A stretch of DNA of 64,000 nucleotides from Nannochloropsis salina CCMP1776 (Eukaryota > Sar > Eustigmatophyceae > Eustigmatales > Monodopsidaceae), in NCBI GenBank assembly GCA_004565275.1, contig SDOX01000001.1:248001-312000 (forward strand), written 5' to 3'. Made by a program: the position numbers and the translations under genes. Shown here one piece after another: positions 57,420 through 64,000 of this stretch; positions within the stretch are counted from its first letter, which is position 1; every line of letters starts with the position of its first letter. A model generated the notes under the pieces. The model made no database searches and was not told the DNA's origin. It saw only the letters and a list, made by a program, of their open reading frames with translations.

Positions 57420-59889
57420 ATGGCTCAAAGCAAGCCTGTACCGGTTACGCCGCGGGCCCGCCTTTCCGACCTCCTCCCCCCGCTGCTTCTCCCCTTACTC
57501 GTCATTGCAACCATGCCCCGTGCTTATGCCTTTACCTATTCTCCACTGCATCCAAAATCATATGTGAGCCGCGCACCTGCGGCGATCGAGTCCACCGTCC
57601 GGGTGGCTTCCACAGCCACAGCCACGCCCGATCTGCCCCCCGAGGCTCTCATTCCAGCACCCCTTAATCCGGTGCAGCGCCTCAGACGGGCGGCAACCTT
57701 TTGGTCTCAAGTGGTGCCTATTCTTGGTAATTATGCTTTAATACAGCGTAAACTTGCCGCTGCTAAAGAGAAAGGCGATCCGGTGAGCCCCGAAGAGGAA
57801 GTCAAGCTGTGGGAAGATGCCCACAATTGGGGAGCCGAGCGTCTGGCCTCCACGATCCAGACTCTGAAAGGCTTCTACGTCAAGGTATGTCCTCAGTTCT
57901 CTCACGCATATATTTTATGTGTGTCCTGTACCGTAAGCTGTAGGAGTACCACGCATCTGGTGTCGACGCGTCCGCCGCGTGACTGAATCTTGATCCCTCT
58001 CCGTCCCTCCCTCCCCGGGACCACCCTCTCCAGAGCGGCCAAGTCATTTCCACACGGGTGGACATGTTTCCAAAGGCGTACACAGATCGCCTCATGTCTT
58101 TGCAAGACTCTGTGGAGCCTGTCCCCATCTCCGTGGTCAAGGCCGTCGTCCGCCAGGACCTTCTAGAGGGGGAGCCCTTGGAGAACTTGTTCAAAGAGTT
58201 CGACGAGGTCCCTTTAGGTAGCGCGTCCATCGCTCAGGTGCACAGGGCGGTCCTTCGGGACGGGAGGGAGGTTGCGGTGAAGGTGCAGAGACCGAGCGAG
58301 GAGCCCAAGCTACGGGGGGACATAGCGAACCTGAAAGCGTGAGTGAGTGGGCGGGGCAAGGGAGGGCCCGCGGAGGTTTTTCAGGCTCCGGCTTCTGATC
58401 CCGAAGAGCGTGCCTCCATCTCTCACGTCCTCTCTTTTCTGCTCCTTCCCTCCTGACTCAATCACTCCTGACCACCCTAAGCTTCTCCAAGCGTTTCCGC
58501 GACTCCTTGCCGGTGGACTACTACCGCGTCTTCTTGGAGCTTGAACGGGCCTTGACCAACGAACTCGATTTCCTCGCCGAAGCCCAAGCCATGGAGAAGA
58601 TCGCCGCTGCGGTAGCACATACCCCCGATGGACGCCCCGCAGTGGCACCCCTGGTGGTCCCGCGAGCGATCAACGGCCTCGTCTCTAAGCGGGTCATCGT
58701 CATGGACTTCATCCATGGCACCCCCCTGACCCGGCTCAAGGACCGGATGGCTGAGCGGGGCATTCCCGAAGGCTCTCCCGAGGCTGCCATCTTTTCCCGG
58801 CGGCTCTTGTCCTCACTGACCGAGGCCTTCAGCCGCATGGTCTTCGGTGACGGCTTCTTGCACGGGGGTAGGTTCGGGCGAGCCTCCTGTGTCTCGGTGG
58901 GAAGCCGGCCTTGCAACTGTCTGTTTCCGATTCTTATTGCAAACTTCTTGTATTCATTCATTTTTTCTAACAAAAGTATTCATCCATTTATTCGAACCCA
59001 CCGCTCAGATCCCCACCCAGGGAACATCTTCGTCATGGAGGGTGGGGGTATCGCCCTTATCGACTGCGGGCAGGTCAAGCAGATTGGTAACTCGCAAAAA
59101 TTGCGTCTGGCCGATTTGGTGTTGAAAGTTTCGCGATATGGCAAACCCGATGGTCCGACGGCCATTGAGCTCTCCAAAACTGTGGAGGGGTTTGGCGTGG
59201 AGTTTAAAGAGGGCGCTCGGCCCGAAATTGGGGCGGCCCTGGCTCTCTTACTCTTCGGAGGCACAGGGACCATCTTGCCAGGTGGGTATAGCAGCATGGA
59301 ATTAAGTGCCAGCAGCCCATTGCGGGAGATCAAGAGCTTTCCCAATGATTTAGTCATGCTTGGCAGAGCCACCGTCATCATCAAGGGGATCGCAAGCAAA
59401 GTCGGGGTTCCCTGGAACTTGGCGGACAGGTTTGCGGAGGGCGCCCAGATGGCTCTTGAATGCGGGATGGATGGATGCTCTGTACCTATTTACAGTACCA
59501 TCGCGCCGACTCGCTTGGGAAAAGAGATGCCTCGTACTGCGGGCGGGACCGGAATAAGCCGTCGCCGTTTTTCGGAGGTCCGGGATGCATTTAGGATGGT
59601 GAGGCAGGTGGCAAGAGAATGGGCTCTTGGAAAGGCTTGGGAGTCGTTACCTTCACCAGCCAAGCAATTTTTCATCCAGCGTGAGGCCCGCCGTTTGCAA
59701 AGACTTGAAGCAAGGGAGCAGGAAGAGGAGGATGAACTACGGAAGTTGAGGGGGGGGCTCAACGAAAAATCCTCTCCTCCTTTGCCTCCTGGGCCATCGG
59801 TATCGGAAAATGACGTGTCTTCAGGAGACACAGAGCACGAAAATGTCATTTTATTACCTACAGAAAAGGTGGCTTCCTCGGATCACTGA
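57420..59889 (+). CDS. second ABC1/UbiB-family kinase (ABC1K), plastid-targeted
   Basis: Exons 57420-57884, 58034-58338, 58482-58867 and 59009-59889 (GT-AG), 678 residues. A signal peptide (LLPPLLLPLLVIATMPRAYA) is followed by FTYSP, giving AYA-F, a plastid presequence. ABC1 landmarks: KSGQ (KxGQ motif), LGSASIAQVH Ala-rich loop, VAVKVQRP, the ELDFLAEA helix, HGDPHPGN across the third junction, and a DCG in place of DFG. The substrate-binding C-lobe ends near 59600 with a charged tail. It belongs to a different subfamily from the ABC1K at 1.6-5.4 kb: sequences differ widely, and the intron before DPH is phase 1 here and phase 0 there. The role is presumably plastoglobule or quinone regulation. 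Confidence 0.9.
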
Positions 59890-60571
59890 TACAAATCTCT
59901 TTGTGGCAGGAACCGTGTAGTGAAAGATACTTCCGGGACTGTTGGCATCTTTGCGCTGAGCTTGGATGCCAGCATATTTTTCATCTGATGTAAAAAGTCT
60001 TCACAGTAGTCGTTGTGGGCAAGTGCAGCTTGCTAGCCTCTAAATAATTTCCAAAAGAACGAAAAGGAAACGGCGACTAATTTGTGCAGCAGGCAGTAGA
60101 TTTTGAATTTTAACCGTCGCACGTTAGATGCCCGTTACCTCAACCGTTTTCAGGACAGACATTACGCGGGGGTTCTGCCTCCCCGTGTGTGTCCGCCTTG
60201 GGGAAAGCGACGTGGATTGAATAACTGTGGGATGCCATAGCACCACATGGTATGAAGAGATGCGTAACCTTTGATCTTATACAAAAGTACAATGCCACTC
60301 GCCCTACCTCACTTTTTTGGGTCGTTTGAAGTGCCGAAGCACAAACGATGCATCTCTCCACATTACTTATTGCCTCCCTTTATCATGATAACAAATATTT
60401 GCATTAAAACGTCACGCTGCCAATATCTATATGGATACATTGATGTATTCAATGTATCTTTTACCCATTTATTCGTTCGTACTCCCCAAGAGGTTAATGA
60501 CATCTTTTCGAGAAGGAATTACAGAAGCTCAGATGTACGTGTAGGAAAGCTAGTATCCGATGTCTTCAATT
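59890..60571. other. intergenic region
   Basis: Between two plus-strand genes, AT-rich near the end. No gene seen. A CTACTACAG just before the next ATG looks like a splice acceptor, so a non-coding 5' exon may lie here. Confidence 0.4.
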
Positions 60572-60579
60572 TATATTTT
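60572..60579 (+). promoter_or_regulatory. TATA-like element before the C2-like membrane protein gene
   Basis: TATATTTT starts 25 bases before the ATG at 60597. Confidence 0.35.
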
Positions 60580-60596
60580 CAATTCTCTACTACAGG

Positions 60597-61700
60597 ATGG
60601 GGGTGAAAAAAAGATCTCATCTCCGCCATGAGAAAGAGGATGTGTTTGACGACGATGATGAAGACGAAATGCAGGTTTTTATGACAAGAGATGGAGACTT
60701 TATTTTCGCCGAGACAAGGACATGTTGGGATTTGGATGTATGGTTGAAGGGAGCTATGATTTCTCAGAGTTCGTGCCCTACGAGCGAAGGTTCCTCGTTC
60801 GTTTCCGTGTCTATTGGAGGAACCTCCCTTTCTAGCAGGTCCTTGGGAGCCGGGATAAGTGTGCCCGTCTGGAATCAGCGATTGTCCCTCGGCTGCCACC
60901 TCAGCAATGAGCCCTTAAAGATCCAACTATACACCGGCGGAAATCAACGGGTCCCGTGCACAGAATGGGTTATGCCAGATTGGCTTGCACAGGCAGCGTT
61001 GAACGACATGCCGGTGGGAGGACCTGAAGAGGATGTTCAAAGCAACACCATTCCCTTACTTGGTGGGCGAGCAACTCTAATGATTGAGCTTGCCTCATAT
61101 ATTCACCACGATCCACCGGCCAAAAGGGGTCCCGTGGCTCTGGACGACTTTCCTTTGAGTAGCGGAAAGGTAATCGGAGGCCTCATTGGAGGCTTCATCC
61201 TTATCATCCTCATCGTCTTTGTCTGCATGTGGTGCTGCTGTTCCTGCTGCTGTCCTCGAGTGTATCAAGGACGACGTCTCTGGTTGCGGTCCATTTTAAG
61301 CCGCTCGTCAAATGCAACCGGAACAGCGGCGCAAGCTAATGCCTCCACTTCCAGGCCCATCCCGCCGCCTACAACAACTAGCAGAGCCCATTTTCCCCCC
61401 GCCCCTCCACCGCATCTCCCCTCTCCTCCTCCATCCCGGTTCCTTAACAATCGTCCTACGTATCTAAATCCCCAAGCAGCAGTGCCATCCGCACCGCCAG
61501 CGCGCGAAGCACCGGTCATGATGGCCATACCAGTTGCTGAAGCCGTCAATACGTATCGGAGCGGGAATGTGCCCTTGGCAGAGGCGAGAATTCTCACAAG
61601 CTTCAACGAAGGCCGAGGCCAGGCAGGTAACAACGGCCGATACGGGGGCCGGCAAGGGCGACAGGGAGGTTCTGATAACGATCGAAAGATCAGTGTGTAA
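60597..61700 (+). CDS. single-pass membrane protein with C2-like N-terminal domain
   Basis: One exon, 367 residues. An acidic start (EKEDVFDDDDEDE) precedes a beta-rich region of about 130 residues that resembles a C2 domain (LDVWLKGAMIS, SVSIGG, VPVWNQRLSLG, EPLKIQLY). One TM helix at about 195-212 (VIGGLIGGFILIILIVFV) is followed at once by CMWCCCSCCCPR, a Cys cluster that would be a natural site for S-acylation, fitting with the DHHC enzyme in this window, though no link is shown. The cytoplasmic tail is Pro-, Ser- and Ala-rich. No signal peptide is visible. A calcium- or lipid-binding membrane adaptor is a guess; I recognise no named family. A splice acceptor precedes the ATG. Confidence 0.7.
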   Translation: MGVKKRSHLRHEKEDVFDDDDEDEMQVFMTRDGDFIFAETRTCWDLDVWLKGAMISQSSCPTSEGSSFVSVSIGGTSLSSRSLGAGISVPVWNQRLSLGCHLSNEPLKIQLYTGGNQRVPCTEWVMPDWLAQAALNDMPVGGPEEDVQSNTIPLLGGRATLMIELASYIHHDPPAKRGPVALDDFPLSSGKVIGGLIGGFILIILIVFVCMWCCCSCCCPRVYQGRRLWLRSILSRSSNATGTAAQANASTSRPIPPPTTTSRAHFPPAPPPHLPSPPPSRFLNNRPTYLNPQAAVPSAPPAREAPVMMAIPVAEAVNTYRSGNVPLAEARILTSFNEGRGQAGNNGRYGGRQGRQGGSDNDRKISV

Positions 61701-61816
61701 ATATGAATGAAAATAAACAGATCCATTAAAGTATTGAGTCACGCGAAAGCATAATTTCATTGTCTTGAAAAGCTTATACTTTGTTTTTACCCCCTTCACG
61801 GCAATGCGGGTATCCA

Positions 61817-64000
61817 TCACTGCCCTCCTCCACTCTTGTCCGCCCGATCGTATGTCTGTCTGTCACTCTCCCTCTTTTTAAGCATGTCGGAGTACACCAA
61901 CCGCAAGCCCTTGCGCATAGCGGGGTCTAAAAGCATACTTTTGCTGGCAGCGGGGCCATCCGATGATACCGGTATATCTTGATGTTTATAGTCGCCATTG
62001 CTCTTTGCTTCCATGTCATCTTCGCAAACTGTTTCTATGAACTTGACCAGTGCGCGCTTGGGGGCCTCGTCCAAACTCGAGCGCAGAGCCTTGCTCACGA
62101 CTGTTTCGCGGAGCAGGGAGGCCAAAGCACACACAAACACGGAAGAATACGGAGGCTGGGCAGCCACGAGTGTCAGCCCGAGGAAGTGCCGAACCAAGGC
62201 ATGGTCCATTTCGGCGAGATTTTCGTGGAAGAAGGCCACGACCGGGAGGACGAAGCCATGCGACATGAGAAAAACGCAGCACTGCAGGGCTTGCCGTTTC
62301 ATCTTGATAATGTTAAAGGAGCTTTCCGTCGGCTTGAGGGTCAGCAGGGCCTTCAATGCCTCGAAAATTGCGGGGTGGTGCAAGGGTCGCTCCAAGACCA
62401 GGAACTGGAGGAGGCGCATGAATACATGCATGACCTCGTTAAATTGCCGGGAGTTGTGGAACTCTGGGTCTTGGATTGTGACACGCAACCAGTGCAAGAA
62501 ACCCATGGCCACCACGGGGTGCGCCCGTAGGAGCCCTTTCAGGACAGGGGGCATTCCTGACGTGCACATGTTCCAGCGGAGCATCTCCTCGTCGGCAAGG
62601 AGGGCTGAAGCCTGCCGCAAGCCCCCGTAGAGGGCATCTGCCTCCTCTCGGTCCACGCTCCCGTCCTCCAGCGCCGTGCTTGCTACGGCCAGCACCTGGC
62701 AGGCGGATGCCCGTCGAGTCTCTGTGTCTAAGCGGTCCTTGGGGTCAAAGACCGCTCGCACCAGGACCTCCAGGAGTCGTGGATGGCGCAGAAAGGCCAG
62801 AGGGCCTCGAATTTGGGCAATGTCGTTCCCGTCCTCGTCCTCCTCGCCCTCCTCGCCTGCCGTCGATCCGGGGACCTCTTCGGCTCCTGTGCGCGCCTCT
62901 TGTCTCTCTGTGAACAAAATATTGGCGTCCACGTATGTCTCGAGCAGGGTCGCCGCCGCCACATCTGTCAAGCGCCCCTCACTGAAGAGCACCACCAGCA
63001 TGTCCACCACTCTTCGGCGTTTCTCCACCGCCTCCATCGGATCGTCCTCTTCGGCCAGATTTAATGGTGGAGCTTCAGCTTGCCATGCACTCAGTCGGTG
63101 CACAAATCGACAGCGATTGTACCAGCTTCCCCCCTGACTCCCCCCGGCTGCACCTATCCCTTGTTCGGCCGCCTCCCACGCAGCACTCTCTAGTTCCTGA
63201 CGAATGCGACGGAACCTGCGATTAGCAGCCATAAGACTCTGTGCCGTGCTGATATTGCTTGTGTCCCGAGAGGCGTCAGCCCGAGCGAGCAGTTTGCTCT
63301 CCAAGCTCCAAAGGACATCTTGGGAGAAGGCGTGCAAGTAGGCAGTCGAGCAGCAAATCCGCTTCAAGTTGGCCGAAAGCCGGGACAGATGGACGTGGTC
63401 CGCCCAAGGCACCTCGGCCAGCAGCTCCGTCACCACCCCGCGCGCCACACTCCAGTAGTCCTCCACCGACACCAGGTCAGCCATCTCCGTGTTGTGGCCC
63501 GTCCTCGACAAGTGCTGCATGCAGTAGCCGCCCAGTAGCTTGCTCTCCTTATGCTGCGCGAAGATTTCCATCAGCGTCCGCCGCCACCGCTTGTAGCCCA
63601 TCATGTCGTCGATGAATACCATGTCCTGCTTCCGCCCGAAGAGGAGCGCGTCGGCCTTGTCCACATCGAAGCGGCCCTTGATCTCCCCCCTCAGGTGCTC
63701 CAGCACCAGCTCTTGTCCGTCCATGTCGGGCTCTGCCCCGTCCCCCCCCAGCTCTTGCAGCCATTTCCCCACCAGCAGGGCCATGTTCGCCATTCCCCTG
63801 TAGTTTCCCGCCAGCAGCTCGTCCACATCCATCACGTCCTCCTCTACCTCCTCCCCAGCCTCCACCCGGCGGCTGTGCTCCTTAATGTAGGTCCGAACGG
63901 CGCCCACAATGCCCGGGTCCATGATCGAGTCCTCCGAGCACAACAGGGCCCTTGCCTGTGCCAAGGCCTCCTCTGCCGCCCTCATAGCCGCCTCCGCCTC
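61817..64000 (-). CDS. TH1: NELF-C/D (TH1) negative elongation factor subunit, 5' end outside window
   Basis: At least 727 codons in one frame; the frame stays open to the window edge beyond ATG 63985, so the N-terminus is missing. The protein follows human NELF-C/D across its length: NYRGMANMALLVGKWL, FDVDKADALLF, GYKRWRRTLMEIF, HPVVAMGFLHWLRVTI, LMSHGFVLPVVAFFHENL and PPYSSVFVCALASLL align in order with the TH1 helical repeat. NELF-C/D joins NELF-A and NELF-B to hold RNA polymerase II near promoters. An acidic Glu/Asp insert (around 62840-62870) and a charged C-terminal tail are extra. NELF is best known in animals; a stramenopile copy is notable. No intron appears in the visible part. Confidence 0.8.
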   Translation of the reverse strand, partial: EAEAAMRAAEEALAQARALLCSEDSIMDPGIVGAVRTYIKEHSRRVEAGEEVEEDVMDVDELLAGNYRGMANMALLVGKWLQELGGDGAEPDMDGQELVLEHLRGEIKGRFDVDKADALLFGRKQDMVFIDDMMGYKRWRRTLMEIFAQHKESKLLGGYCMQHLSRTGHNTEMADLVSVEDYWSVARGVVTELLAEVPWADHVHLSRLSANLKRICCSTAYLHAFSQDVLWSLESKLLARADASRDTSNISTAQSLMAANRRFRRIRQELESAAWEAAEQGIGAAGGSQGGSWYNRCRFVHRLSAWQAEAPPLNLAEEDDPMEAVEKRRRVVDMLVVLFSEGRLTDVAAATLLETYVDANILFTERQEARTGAEEVPGSTAGEEGEEDEDGNDIAQIRGPLAFLRHPRLLEVLVRAVFDPKDRLDTETRRASACQVLAVASTALEDGSVDREEADALYGGLRQASALLADEEMLRWNMCTSGMPPVLKGLLRAHPVVAMGFLHWLRVTIQDPEFHNSRQFNEVMHVFMRLLQFLVLERPLHHPAIFEALKALLTLKPTESSFNIIKMKRQALQCCVFLMSHGFVLPVVAFFHENLAEMDHALVRHFLGLTLVAAQPPYSSVFVCALASLLRETVVSKALRSSLDEAPKRALVKFIETVCEDDMEAKSNGDYKHQDIPVSSDGPAASKSMLLDPAMRKGLRLVYSDMLKKRESDRQTYDRADKSGGGQ

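Overview
The window is nuclear DNA of a eukaryote with a compact, intron-poor genome, most likely a heterokont (stramenopile) alga of the Nannochloropsis/Microchloropsis (eustigmatophyte) kind. Three nuclear genes start with a signal peptide followed by a cleavage site that has Phe at or just after +1 (the 'ASAFAP-like' bipartite plastid presequence of red-derived plastids). Introns are few, mostly about 75-260 bases, all GT-AG, and spacing between genes is short. Several architectures recall oomycete and other stramenopile signalling proteins. The organism is inferred; no rRNA or tRNA gene is visible to fix it.

Layout. 1-5.4 kb: a possible small membrane protein and a plastid ABC1/UbiB-like kinase. 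5.6-9.8 kb: a RING/RCAT-like membrane protein (-) and a DHHC palmitoyltransferase (+). 10-12.1 kb: an MFS sugar transporter (-). 12.7-16.8 kb: a large ubiquitin protease, TPR-DUSP-MYND-USP (+). 17.3-20.2 kb: a small SERBP1/Stm1-like protein (-) and an agmatine-deiminase-like protein with an altered active site (+). 20.9-24.1 kb: a PI 4-kinase III-beta with a PH domain (-). 25.6-30 kb: a small mS37-like candidate (-), an unknown coiled protein (+) and a PH-domain MAP kinase (-). 30-37.5 kb: a Gln-rich Myb/SANT-like protein (+) and a C-terminal-motor kinesin (+). 37.7-41.4 kb: a seven-TM receptor fused to an inositol-polyphosphate 5-phosphatase (-). 43.1-44.6 kb: a Rab1-type GTPase (-). 44.6-48 kb: the poorest stretch, with a decayed Fanzor (eukaryotic TnpB) copy, a 42-bp tandem repeat and a hairpin. 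48-51.4 kb: an acyltransferase-3 domain fused to an egghead-like GT2 glycosyltransferase (+). 52.2-57 kb: an unknown protein (-), a PDZ-FKBP isomerase with a thylakoid-lumen presequence (+) and the CAAX protease STE24 (-). 57.4-64 kb: a second plastid ABC1K kinase (+), a C2-like single-pass membrane protein (+) and NELF-C/D (TH1), which runs off the window (-).

There are no operons; the genes are independent. Two themes recur. One is membrane trafficking and lipid signalling: DHHC, STE24, Rab1, PI4K, 5-phosphatase receptor and PH-MAPK. The other is plastid physiology: two ABC1Ks and a lumenal FKBP. At least five genes carry a TATA-like element only about 25-32 bases before the ATG, which suggests very short mRNA leaders. 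The strongest unusual signals are the receptor-phosphatase fusion, the acyltransferase-GT2 fusion, the agmatine-deiminase-like protein that has lost its Glu and His, and the Fanzor relic.
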